Both the position numbers and the translations under genes were made by a program. From NCBI GenBank assembly GCA_015709715.1, contig CP054184.1:1969001-2033000 (forward strand): DNA of 64,000 bases, written 5' to 3'. Shown in pieces: positions 21,912-30,497 of this stretch. Within the stretch, counting starts at the first letter, position 1, and each line of letters starts with the position of its first letter. The stretch is from Nitrospira sp. (GTDB taxonomy: Bacteria > Nitrospirota > Nitrospiria > Nitrospirales > Nitrospiraceae). The notes under the pieces were generated by a model that did no database searches, was not told where the DNA came from, and saw only the letters and a list, made by a program, of their open reading frames with translations.

Positions 21912-23645
21912 TTATTCGGCGGGAACGCGCCGCTTGCCGGCTTTCTGTTCTTTTGAATCGTCGGATGCGGCACCATCCCCCTCGGGGGCGGCGGCTTGCC
22001 ATTTGTTGGAGAACAGCCGTTCCGTGACCACTTGTTGGGTGATCGTGAGGACGTTGTTGGTCAACCAATACAGCACGAGGCCGGCAGGGAAATTGACGAA
22101 CAGAAAGGTCATGAACACCGGCAAGAACAGCATGATCTTCGCTTGCGCGGGATCCATGGTCGTCGGGGTGATCTTCTGCTGGATCACCATCGTCGCCCCC
22201 ATGATGATGGGCAGCACATAGTAGGGGTCTTGCACCGAGAGGTCCTTGATCCAGAGCAGAAAGGGGGCCTGCCGGAGATCAATGGTCATATAGAGGATAT
22301 TGAACAGTGCCACGAAGACCGGCATCTGAAGCACCATCGGCAGACAGCCGCCGACCGGGTTCACCTTGTGGTCCTTGTAGAGCTTGATCAACTCCTTATT
22401 CAGCCGGTCACGATCGTCTTTGAACTTGTTCTGCAGGGCCAGCACTTTGGGCTGAATCACCTGCATCTGTTTCATGGACTTATAACTTTTGTACTGCAAC
22501 GGAACGAACATCAACTTGATCATCATCGTGAGGAGGATGATCGTCACGCCATAGTTGTGCGTGAACTCATGGAGAAAACGAAGCACATAAAAAATGGGCT
22601 TGGCGACGGCCTTCACCAGCCCCCAACTACCAAATACGAACCAGCCGAAATCGATCGTATCCTCGAGCCCGACGTTCAGACGCTTGAGGGTGTCGTACTC
22701 CTTGGGGCCCGCATACAGTTGCATGGCCAGCACACTTCCCTCGGCGGGAGCGGGAAACCGAACACCGGCTGACACCAACTTGTCGCCCTCCTTTTTGGCC
22801 AGGGCGGACGACGCCTTCTGAGGCATCAACACGCTCAAGAAGTACTTGTCCTGAATGGCGGACCACTTCACATCACCCTTGCGTTCAGCCTCTCCCTCGG
22901 GAGTTTCTTTCAAGACCTTGTCATCGACCATCGACGCGGAGCCAAGGAGCCCGATAAATCCCTCCCCCCACTCGACGATCCCGAAATTCGTGCCAAGGGT
23001 GACATCGACAGGCGTATGAATCCCTGCAGTCCTAACCGCTACGTCCACGAGGTATCGATCGTAATGAAAAGTGAACTCTTTGACGACATCGACATGTGTT
23101 CGCGCGTCGTGGTAGCGGAAGGTCACATGCCCGACCGGATGGGCACTGTCGAGCTGCGCGATGTCTTGCGTCACCTGATACAGCGCATTGCCCAACTCGG
23201 CGGTCAAGGCCTGATCCCCCGTCACCAGGCTGAGGGGGCCTTTAAACTTCCCGCCGCTATAAACCAGCTGGACCGGCTGCCGGCCATTTTCCGGGGTAGT
23301 CGTATAGTGTTTCAACTCCCATGACTTTAGGACAGCCCCGCGATTGCTGAATTGGGCGCGGTATAACGCGGTCTCGACCACGATCGTCTGTTCGTCGGTC
23401 GCGCCGATGAAAGCCCTCTCGGTGGAGCTGGATCGACGAGCCTCAACGCGGCTCTCCTGAGGAGGGGGGCGCATTTCGGAAGGATCAGCCGTGGACGCCT
23501 GCTCTGCAGGAGCGTCACCACTGGGCGCCGTCGCCACCTGCACCGGCTCCGACGGGGGCAACAACCCCATGCCCTTGAGCAGAAAGTCATACCCGATGAT
23601 GACGATCAACGAGATGACGAGAAATACAACGACGCGTTTTTCCAT
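21912..23645 (-). CDS. yidC: Membrane protein insertase YidC
   Basis: 577 residues. N-terminal anchor MEKRVVVFLVISLIVIIGYDFLL, a large periplasmic beta-sandwich domain (about 100-350) as in Gram-negative YidC, then the conserved core with five membrane segments. The charged cytoplasmic loop LALQNKFKDDRDRLNKELIKLYKDHKVNPVGGCLPM is present. The C-terminus (EQKAGKRRVPAE) is basic. An upstream in-frame start would overlap yidD; the MEKR start matches the family. Confidence 0.95.
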   Translation of the reverse strand: MEKRVVVFLVISLIVIIGYDFLLKGMGLLPPSEPVQVATAPSGDAPAEQASTADPSEMRPPPQESRVEARRSSSTERAFIGATDEQTIVVETALYRAQFSNRGAVLKSWELKHYTTTPENGRQPVQLVYSGGKFKGPLSLVTGDQALTAELGNALYQVTQDIAQLDSAHPVGHVTFRYHDARTHVDVVKEFTFHYDRYLVDVAVRTAGIHTPVDVTLGTNFGIVEWGEGFIGLLGSASMVDDKVLKETPEGEAERKGDVKWSAIQDKYFLSVLMPQKASSALAKKEGDKLVSAGVRFPAPAEGSVLAMQLYAGPKEYDTLKRLNVGLEDTIDFGWFVFGSWGLVKAVAKPIFYVLRFLHEFTHNYGVTIILLTMMIKLMFVPLQYKSYKSMKQMQVIQPKVLALQNKFKDDRDRLNKELIKLYKDHKVNPVGGCLPMVLQMPVFVALFNILYMTIDLRQAPFLLWIKDLSVQDPYYVLPIIMGATMVIQQKITPTTMDPAQAKIMLFLPVFMTFLFVNFPAGLVLYWLTNNVLTITQQVVTERLFSNKWQAAAPEGDGAASDDSKEQKAGKRRVPAE

Positions 23646-23688
23646 GAACTTATGCTTGAAGCCTTGAGCGAGGAGTTCGAGCCACAGC

Positions 23689-23952
23689 TTACCGTACCGG
23701 ATCAATTCCGCCGGGATGAAACGGGTGGCATTTCAAGAGCCGGCGCCCTGCCATCGCAATGCCCTTCAGCACCCCATAGCGCCCAATTGCATCCTGTGCA
23801 TAGACCGAGCAGGTCGGATGAAACCGGCATGCAGGCGCTAACAGCGGCGACAAAACCAGACGATAGGCGGACAGCAGCAGCAGACAGAGCCTCCTTAGGA
23901 TGAGGGCTGCCCACGATGGACCAGCTGCTGTTTTTGCAACGTGCTCTGCCAT
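23689..23952 (-). CDS. yidD: Membrane protein insertion efficiency factor YidD
   Basis: 87 residues. It contains the family core [19 protein letters not shown] and [17 protein letters not shown] with three conserved cysteines, preceded by an amphipathic helix. It assists YidC-dependent insertion at the inner membrane. The start at 23952 overlaps the end of rnpA by 58 bases, as in many genomes. Confidence 0.9.
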   Translation of the reverse strand: MAEHVAKTAAGPSWAALILRRLCLLLLSAYRLVLSPLLAPACRFHPTCSVYAQDAIGRYGVLKGIAMAGRRLLKCHPFHPGGIDPVR

Positions 23953-24263
23953 GTGCTCCGCAGCTCTACAAAAGACTTGTTCAGGCATTCCCGTTTCGGA
24001 AACACGAGCAACCCATACCCCGGAACCAACGCCTCACGAACCGACCGCCCCAACTCTCGGAACAGGCGTTTGGCTCGGTTTCGACTCACTGCAGTCCCGA
24101 ATCGGCGCCCCACCACGATCCCGAGCATGGCCCCTTCCCAGGCCATCGGACAAAACTGCAGGTTGAAGGCACCGGTCGACACGCGCCGTCCATGTTGCTT
24201 GATATATTGGATATCTCGGCCACGCTTCAGAAAAAACGGCGCCTGTCCTTGCTCGACTGCCAT
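23895..24263 (-). CDS. rnpA: Ribonuclease P protein component
   Basis: 122 residues. The RNA-binding signature [13 protein letters not shown] is present, preceded by [15 protein letters not shown]. RnpA binds the RNase P RNA (not in this window) to process tRNA 5' ends. It lies between rpmH and yidD in the conserved block; the gap to rpmH is 192 bases, longer than usual. Confidence 0.9.
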   Translation of the reverse strand: MAVEQGQAPFFLKRGRDIQYIKQHGRRVSTGAFNLQFCPMAWEGAMLGIVVGRRFGTAVSRNRAKRLFRELGRSVREALVPGYGLLVFPKRECLNKSFVELRSTWQSTLQKQQLVHRGQPSS

Positions 24264-24455
24264 GTATCACCCGCTTGGCTCCAAGCAAACCGGAGCAAGG
24301 ATTTGAGCCTCTGCCCAACACCCCACCTACCGGCTTGACCGTCGCCGCCCGCTCTCTAGCTGCGACTAGATCGGGCACGGAGAATCAAGCCGCTCCAAGC
24401 CCACTACGGCCTAGAATGCCGACCTACATGCGGATTAGCGAGCGGCAGGAGAAAG

Positions 24456-24593
24456 TCAGACGGTGAGACGGGCACGACCTTTGGCCCGGCGACGAGCGAG
24501 CACTTTCCGGCCATTCTTGGTGCTCATGCGTTTGCGGAACCCATGCTCGCGCTTGCGCTTCAGGTTTGACGGTTGCTTGAACGTAAAGGACAT
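24456..24593 (-). CDS. rpmH: 50S ribosomal protein L34
   Basis: 45 residues: [20 protein letters not shown]..., then the L34 core [22 protein letters not shown]. The ribosome site is GGGAGGGAG. It is the first gene of the rpmH-rnpA-yidD-yidC-mnmE-mnmG-rsmG-par block, driven by the consensus promoter at 24637-24665. Confidence 0.95.
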   Translation of the reverse strand: MSFTFKQPSNLKRKREHGFRKRMSTKNGRKVLARRRAKGRARLTV

Positions 24594-24961
24594 GGCACTC
24601 CCTCCCCCAGGAATCTGTCTTCGATGAAGAGGTCGCATTATAGGGGCGGGGCCGAAGGGTGTCAATCAAGCAGCCCACGACCGATCCTGAGGCGCTCTTG
24701 TCCTCCCCCGGCAAACATGCCACAGACTCGCGGCGACTCCCTTCTGGGGCAAGGGCACTAACTTCTTGTTGCGGATAGGAATTCCGACTCTAAACCCCAC
24801 CGAGGACGATACTGGCATCTACATTGCCTTCCTTATGGCGAGGGCTTCCGCGTAGGAACCTTCGGAGCCCGTGATCGACCAGAACGAGCAGGGCAGGCCG
24901 CAATGGCTCCCACCGCGCTGAAAGCGCGAAGAACTCGCTGGGTCGAAGTCCGTGCGATAGA
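24594..24961. other. Divergent intergenic region between rpmH and the LDT-like gene
   Basis: About 370 bases with no gene. The rpmH-proximal end carries the consensus sigma-70 promoter. No cluster of DnaA boxes and no dnaA gene is visible, although rpmH usually neighbours dnaA. Confidence 0.6.
24637..24665 (-). promoter_or_regulatory. rpmH: Consensus sigma-70 promoter of rpmH
   Basis: On the minus strand, TTGACA (24660-24665), a 17-base C-rich spacer and TATAAT (24637-24642): both hexamers are perfect. Transcription would start about 35 bases upstream of the rpmH ATG. It is the strongest sigma-70 promoter seen in the window. Confidence 0.85.
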
Positions 24962-26122
24962 ATGGCGACGATGACACACACTTGGTTTCAACTCAGCCGA
25001 CACCTCGCCGGGATTACACTTGCCCTCGCCATGGCCATTGGGCTGAGCGGGTGTATCGAAACGGTTCCGGATGAACTGGTGGAAGCCATCGAAAGCATCG
25101 ATCGAGATCTGGTCGGGCTCCGCGCGTCGGACGTCACTCCGGAAGCCTATTCCGGCTTCGTGCGCCAATGGATTGCGCTGAAAGCCAGGGTGCAGTCTGA
25201 GGAGAACATTGTTCGCTGGCCCTGGGAAGAAAATACCCTGGAGGCGGATCTAGAGGCTCTTCATGCCGAAGGCACGAAACTCGTGGCGACCGTCAACGCC
25301 CGTCTGCAGGCCCAACGCACCCTCGCCGAATCCAAACTGACACGCATTGAGCAACGCTTGCGTCTCCTCAATACGCGGGTCGGCGATATCGACAGCCGTA
25401 TGGTGTTGGGGGAGCATCCGGTCGAAACGGAATTGCTCTTGAAGCAAGCGCGACTGCTTCTCGAACAAGGGCAATTTGACCAGGCGATTCAGACTTCCGA
25501 GCGGGCAGGGAAAATTCTGCTCACCCAGACAGCCCTTCTAACGAACGAACTCGGCCGTTATGCCGACGATGATCTCATCGCCGCCTGGCGGGAATCCGCT
25601 CAACGAACCATCGAGTGGTCGCGTACTCATCGTGCCCAGGCCATCATCATCAGCAAGGCCGACCGAATCCTGACCCTCTACAAGAACGGGAAAAAGGTTC
25701 GGACCTATCCGATCCGCCTCGGCTCCAGAGGCATTCGCGCCAAACAACATTATGGTGATGGAGCGACACCTGAAGGCGAGTACCGCATCCACCGCAAACG
25801 CGGCTCAGGCCAAACGCCCTATTTCCGGGCGCTGATCCTGGACTATCCCAATGCCGAGGACCGCCGCCGTTTCGAGGAGGCTCAAAAGGCCGGTCTCCTG
25901 CCGAGAAGCCAGCACCTGCCCGGATTGATTCAAATCCACGGCATGGCGCAAGGCATCACGGATCAGCCGTTCGGCAGCATCCTTCTCGACAATCCCCAGA
26001 TTGCCGTCCTGTTCGATCAGGTGTCGGTCGGCACTCCGGTAACCATCGTCGGAGCACTGGAATCTCACAACTCTGTCTCGCTCGTCTTGGCCGACCTGGG
26101 AGACCAGGAAGAAGAGACCTGA
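24962..26122 (+). CDS. L,D-transpeptidase (YkuD)-like lipoprotein lacking the catalytic Cys
   Basis: 386 residues. A lipoprotein signal with lipobox ...IGLSGC places Cys31 at the mature N-terminus. Residues about 60-200 are a helical, tetratricopeptide-like or coiled region. A YkuD fold follows (from AIIISKADRILTLYKNGKKVRTYPI through ATPEGEYRIHRKR and IQIHGM to GTPVTIVG). In active enzymes the His-to-Cys motif reads like (S)HGC or DWTxGCIAxxN; here the aligned segment is DQPFGSILLDN, so Ser replaces Cys. It may be a non-catalytic peptidoglycan-binding protein. Start at 24962; an ATG three codons later is also possible. Confidence 0.8.
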   Translation: MATMTHTWFQLSRHLAGITLALAMAIGLSGCIETVPDELVEAIESIDRDLVGLRASDVTPEAYSGFVRQWIALKARVQSEENIVRWPWEENTLEADLEALHAEGTKLVATVNARLQAQRTLAESKLTRIEQRLRLLNTRVGDIDSRMVLGEHPVETELLLKQARLLLEQGQFDQAIQTSERAGKILLTQTALLTNELGRYADDDLIAAWRESAQRTIEWSRTHRAQAIIISKADRILTLYKNGKKVRTYPIRLGSRGIRAKQHYGDGATPEGEYRIHRKRGSGQTPYFRALILDYPNAEDRRRFEEAQKAGLLPRSQHLPGLIQIHGMAQGITDQPFGSILLDNPQIAVLFDQVSVGTPVTIVGALESHNSVSLVLADLGDQEEET

Positions 26123-26238
26123 CCCCCTGCACCGCTCCTCGCCCCCTGGCACGTTTGCCTTTTTATCTGCCCGAACCTAAGATACCGCACAGACGGAACG
26201 CGTCGCTTCACTCGTCCACCCACGGAGGACAGCGTCTT

Positions 26239-27939
26239 ATGCCCATTCGTCGCTCGCCCGCTTCCATCCTGACCCACGAAAACGTCTCTCGCACCCTGAA
26301 CGAATTGGCTACGGCCCACACCATCGAACGGATTTGGACGAGAGACCACACGCTCTGGCACCCCGATCCGACGGAAATCGACAATCGGCTGGGTTGGCTT
26401 ACGGTACTGGATCAAATGCGGGATGGGCTGACCGAGTTACGGGCATTCGCCCAAGCCGCCCGCGAAGCCCATACGAGCGACGTTGTCCTGCTGGGCATGG
26501 GAGGCAGCAGTCTCGGTCCGGAAGTGCTGCGCTGCACCTTCGGCTCGGCCCGAGGATATCCCAGGCTGTGGGTCCTGGATTCCACCGTACCCGGATGGGT
26601 GCGAGCGGTAACGAGCACGATTCAGCCAGCCCGAACGTTGTTTCTGGTGGCCAGCAAATCGGGCGGGACCGTCGAAGTGATGTCGCTCTTTGCGCATTTT
26701 TGGGAACTTGTCCAACGGACCAAAGGCAATCGCGGCGGCGCGCAGTTCGTCGCCATCACCGACCCTGGTACGGGCTTGGAAGCGCTGGCACAGCACAAGG
26801 GATTTTGGCGCACCTTCACCAATCCGCCTGACATCGGGGGACGCTATTCGGTCCTGTCCTATTTCGGCCTGGTACCGGCCGCTCTGTTGGGGATGGACGT
26901 GGGAAAACTCCTTGCACGCGCCGACGCCATGCGCGAGGCTTGCCGCCGCCGAACAGCCCCAGCCCAGGACAACCCCGGTGCCGCACTTGGCGCCGTGATG
27001 GGGGCCATGGCGAAAGCCGGGCGCGATAAGGTCACGCTTCTCACCTCCCCCGCACTCACCTCATTCGGCCTGTGGGTCGAGCAATTACTCGCAGAAAGCA
27101 CCGGCAAGCAGGGCACAGGATTGATTCCCGTTGCGGGAGAGCCGATCGCCCCTCACGGAGCATACGGCCATGACCGCCTCTTCCTGTATGTGCGGCTCAA
27201 GGGTGACCGTAACGGCTCGTTGGATCAGGCCACGGCCCGGCTTCAGGCCGCAGGCCACCCGGTCCTGCGCCTCGACATGAGCGACCGCTACGATCTGGGC
27301 GGGGAGTTTTTTCGCTGGGAGTTCGCCACCGCCGTCGCCGGCCACATTCTCGGCATTCAACCGTTCGATCAACCCAACGTGCAGGAGAGCAAGAACAACA
27401 CGGCCCAAGTTCTTCAGCAGGCAGAGAACAACGGCGCCCTTCCCTCGATCCCGGCTTCACCCCCCAAGGCCGCCCTCGCACAACTGCTTCAGCAGGCGGG
27501 CGGGAATCGATACCTGGCCCTGTTGGCCTACACGACACCCTCTGCGCAGGTGGAGGCCGCCTTGCGAGCCCTGCGCAAGGTCCTGGTCACCCGCTATCGG
27601 ATCGCGACCACAGCGGGTTATGGGCCTCGCTACCTCCATTCGACGGGACAACTCCACAAGGGTGGCCCCAACAGCGGCCTGTTTCTGGAGTTGGTCGACA
27701 GGATGAAACCTGACCTGCCGGTGCCAGGCCAGCCCTTTACCTTCGGCACGCTGGCACAAGCCCAAGCGATCGGAGACCTCCAATCGCTCCACGCCCATCA
27801 GCGATCCGCCCTCCGCGTCGCGCTCGGGCCCAAGCCGGCCGATACTATTCGCGCACTGAGCGCCTCACTCACGCTGCAGCGGGGAACCTCCAGGCCTGCG
27901 AAGAAACGGACCGCCTCTCGATCACGGCGTCGTCATTGA
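26239..27939 (+). CDS. pgi: Glucose-6-phosphate isomerase
   Basis: 566 residues. It has SIS-type sugar-isomerase domains, with GMGGSSLGPEVLRCTFG near the N-terminus, ASKSGGTVEVMSLFAHFW for phosphate binding, and conserved AEST and GPRYLHSTGQLHKGGPN blocks. It interconverts glucose-6-phosphate and fructose-6-phosphate. The SKSGGTVE form resembles the PGI domain of transaldolase-PGI fusions. The ATG at 26239 has a GGAGGAC ribosome site, so the earlier in-frame starts are rejected. One base separates it from pgl. Confidence 0.9.
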   Translation: MPIRRSPASILTHENVSRTLNELATAHTIERIWTRDHTLWHPDPTEIDNRLGWLTVLDQMRDGLTELRAFAQAAREAHTSDVVLLGMGGSSLGPEVLRCTFGSARGYPRLWVLDSTVPGWVRAVTSTIQPARTLFLVASKSGGTVEVMSLFAHFWELVQRTKGNRGGAQFVAITDPGTGLEALAQHKGFWRTFTNPPDIGGRYSVLSYFGLVPAALLGMDVGKLLARADAMREACRRRTAPAQDNPGAALGAVMGAMAKAGRDKVTLLTSPALTSFGLWVEQLLAESTGKQGTGLIPVAGEPIAPHGAYGHDRLFLYVRLKGDRNGSLDQATARLQAAGHPVLRLDMSDRYDLGGEFFRWEFATAVAGHILGIQPFDQPNVQESKNNTAQVLQQAENNGALPSIPASPPKAALAQLLQQAGGNRYLALLAYTTPSAQVEAALRALRKVLVTRYRIATTAGYGPRYLHSTGQLHKGGPNSGLFLELVDRMKPDLPVPGQPFTFGTLAQAQAIGDLQSLHAHQRSALRVALGPKPADTIRALSASLTLQRGTSRPAKKRTASRSRRRH

Positions 27940-27940
27940 C

Positions 27941-28723
27941 ATGCCAAGGTCCGCTGAAATTCACATCGTCGCCGGACCCCAGGAACTGGCGCAACAGGCC
28001 GCCGAGCGAGTGATTGCGGTAGGAACAGCCGCCATCGCCGCCCGAGGCCGATTTCTCATCGCGTTGTCCGGAGGCTCCACGCCGCGCAGCCTCTATACGA
28101 GGCTTGCCAGTCCGGACTGCGCCGACCGCTTGGATTGGAGTCGCGTGCAGGTGCTATTCGGCGATGAACGGGCCGTCCCACCCACCCATGCCGACAGCAA
28201 CTTCGCCATGGCCGACCAGACACTCTTCACCCCGCTCCGACTCGCTCCGGCACAGATCCATCGAATGCGCGGGGAAGATGAGCCCGAAGCCGCCGCTGCC
28301 CAGTACGAAAACACCTTACGCCGATTCACGGCTGGGGGTGGTGGAGCCTGGCCGATCCTCGATCTGGTTCTCCTGGGCATGGGTGAAGATGGCCACACGG
28401 CCTCGCTCTTCCCGAATGGCCCTGAGTTACACGAGCGAACGCGATGGGTGACGCCGAGTTACTCGCCCCAGGGCACGCGAACACGACTCACTCTGACGCT
28501 AGGTGTGATCAATCGGGCGAGTGTGGTACTGTTCCTGGTCGCCGGAGCAAACAAGGCGACGGTCGTGCGTCACCTGCTCGAGCCGCAGACCGATGATGCC
28601 GTCCGCTACCCTGCCGCGCTGGTTCAGCCGGTCGCGGGGCAGCTGGTCTGGTACCTGGACCAGGCGGCAGCGGCGAAGTTGACGCGGTCTCAGCAGACTT
28701 GTCATCCCGAGAGGACTAAATGA
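27941..28723 (+). CDS. pgl: 6-Phosphogluconolactonase
   Basis: 260 residues of the DevB/SOL family: LIALSGGSTPRSLYTRLA, VQVLFGDERAVPPTHADSNFAMADQTLF and LVLLGMGEDGHTASLFPNG are the hallmark blocks. It hydrolyses 6-phosphogluconolactone in the oxidative pentose-phosphate pathway. No zwf or gnd is in the window. The gene overlaps glk by four bases (ATGA), so translation is probably coupled. Confidence 0.92.
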   Translation: MPRSAEIHIVAGPQELAQQAAERVIAVGTAAIAARGRFLIALSGGSTPRSLYTRLASPDCADRLDWSRVQVLFGDERAVPPTHADSNFAMADQTLFTPLRLAPAQIHRMRGEDEPEAAAAQYENTLRRFTAGGGGAWPILDLVLLGMGEDGHTASLFPNGPELHERTRWVTPSYSPQGTRTRLTLTLGVINRASVVLFLVAGANKATVVRHLLEPQTDDAVRYPAALVQPVAGQLVWYLDQAAAAKLTRSQQTCHPERTK

Positions 28724-29799
28724 TTCTGGCAGGCGATATCGGAGGCACCAAAACTAACCTGGCGCTGTACGACTGGACCACGGAGCGCGCGGAACCGATC
28801 CTGGAAGACAGTTTTCACAGTCGCGACTACAAGTCGTTGGAAGACATCGTCGAGGAGTTCCTCAACAGCCCGCTGCCGACGGTGTCAGCCGAAGATCCGG
28901 GCGAGGCAACCGACCGGCCTGAGGCCGAGACCCCGGCGGCACCGGCTCTGGTTCCCCAGCCCATCCAACCGACCGCAGCCTGCTTCGGCGTGGCCGGGCC
29001 GGTCATCGACAACCGTTGCCGCACAACCAACCTGCCCTGGATCATCGACGGCGGCACCCTGTCCACGCGCTTCAACATCCCGCATGTCCGGCTCCTGAAT
29101 GACTTGGAAGCCACCGCCTACGGCCTGCCCTTCCTCCGCCTGGACGAACTCGTGGTCTTGAACGCAGGCACACCGCCACAAACCAAGCAGGCCCTGGCCC
29201 TGATTGCAGCCGGAACCGGGCTCGGAGAGAGCATTCTCTACTGGGACGGCACTCGCTATCGCCCGATGCCCTCAGAGGGCGGCCATACGGACTTTGCCCC
29301 GAACAGTGACAGCGAAATCGAGTTACTCCGGCATCTGCGGGGCAGCTACCTTCACGTTAGCTACGAACGTGTCGTGTCCGGTCCCGGCCTGCACGCCGTT
29401 TACGAGTATCTGCGCGACACGAAAAAGAACGAACCGACGTGGCTGGCCGAGAAAATCAAAGCCGGGAATCCCGCCGCTGAAATCGCCGAGGCCGGACTCA
29501 AGGGCCAGGCCGACATCGCCAAACAAGCCTTGGACCTGTTCGCGTCGATCTATGGGGCGGAAGCCGGAAACTTGGCGCTCAAGGGCTTGACATTGGACGG
29601 TGTCTTTGTGGCCGGTGGCATTGCGCCGAAGATCCTCCCCAAGCTGCAAGACGGGTCGTTCATGCGCGGCTTCACTAATAAGGGACGCTATAAACGTCTG
29701 ATGACCCAAATTCCAGTCAAGGTGGTCACGAACGACAAGACGGCGCTTCTTGGTGCCGCCTCCGTCGCCGCCCAGTTAATGGGATCCATGGCCCCATGA
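28720..29799 (+). CDS. glk: Glucokinase
   Basis: 359 residues. The ROK/Glk phosphate-1 loop LAGDIGGTKTNLALYDW is at the N-terminus, the catalytic segment LLNDLEATAYGLPFL has the expected Asp, and LIAAGTGLGES and VFVAGGIAPKILP form the rest of the ATP and sugar site. A Pro/Ala/Glu-rich stretch (about 52-86) is an extra linker compared with E. coli Glk. It phosphorylates glucose with ATP. Both ends overlap neighbouring genes by four bases. Confidence 0.9.
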   Translation: MILAGDIGGTKTNLALYDWTTERAEPILEDSFHSRDYKSLEDIVEEFLNSPLPTVSAEDPGEATDRPEAETPAAPALVPQPIQPTAACFGVAGPVIDNRCRTTNLPWIIDGGTLSTRFNIPHVRLLNDLEATAYGLPFLRLDELVVLNAGTPPQTKQALALIAAGTGLGESILYWDGTRYRPMPSEGGHTDFAPNSDSEIELLRHLRGSYLHVSYERVVSGPGLHAVYEYLRDTKKNEPTWLAEKIKAGNPAAEIAEAGLKGQADIAKQALDLFASIYGAEAGNLALKGLTLDGVFVAGGIAPKILPKLQDGSFMRGFTNKGRYKRLMTQIPVKVVTNDKTALLGAASVAAQLMGSMAP

Positions 29800-30497
29800 C
29801 GACGACATCGGCCCTCGACAGCCAAAAACGGCAGGCCGCCTTCAGGGCCGCCGAGTATGTGCAGGACGGCATGGTCGTCGGTTTGGGCACCGGCTCGACC
29901 GCCCGGTACCTCATTCTCGCGCTCGGGGAACGAGTCCGTGCCGGGCTCAGGATTCAGGCCGTCCCCACCTCCCACGACACGGCTGCGCTGGCGAAACAAT
30001 GCGGGATTCCGCTCATCGAATCGGATAATGCGTGGTCCCTGGACCTCGCCATCGACGGGGCGGACCAAGTCGATCCTCGATGGAATCTGGTCAAAGGCGG
30101 AGGCGGCGCATTGTTGAAAGAAAAGATCGTCGCCGCTGCGGCCACGCAGTTCATCGTGATGGTGGATCATACCAAGTTGGTGCCGTCCCTGGGTGGATCC
30201 TTTCCCCTTCCGATTGAAGTGGTCCCCTTCGGATGGGGCAGCACCGCCCGACATATGGAACGCATCTCGGGCGGACGGGCCATCCTGCGCGAACGGAACG
30301 GGACAGTCTTTCAGACTGAAGCCGGTCACGTGATCCTCGATCTCCACATTCCTCCCATCGAGGATCCCCGCTCGCTCGAAACGGACCTCAACCAAATTCC
30401 CGGCATCGTCGAAACGGGCCTCTTCATCGGACAAACCGGCATCCTCATCGTCGGCGATGCCCAGGGGGTCACCGTCACGCACGCGTCCGGTTCATGA
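29796..30497 (+). CDS. rpiA: Ribose-5-phosphate isomerase A
   Basis: 233 residues. VGLGTGSTARYLI (phosphate binding), LDLAIDGADQVDPRWNLVKGGGGALLKEKIVA (catalytic Asp and Glu region) and the FIVMVDHTKLVPSLGG motif are present. It interconverts ribose-5-phosphate and ribulose-5-phosphate. It overlaps glk and the aminopeptidase gene by four bases each. Confidence 0.94.
   Translation: MTTTSALDSQKRQAAFRAAEYVQDGMVVGLGTGSTARYLILALGERVRAGLRIQAVPTSHDTAALAKQCGIPLIESDNAWSLDLAIDGADQVDPRWNLVKGGGGALLKEKIVAAAATQFIVMVDHTKLVPSLGGSFPLPIEVVPFGWGSTARHMERISGGRAILRERNGTVFQTEAGHVILDLHIPPIEDPRSLETDLNQIPGIVETGLFIGQTGILIVGDAQGVTVTHASGS

Noticed and set aside
24594-24961. Replication origin upstream of rpmH
   Set aside because: The region has only a promoter for rpmH. 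No DnaA boxes, AT-rich repeats or dnaA gene were seen.
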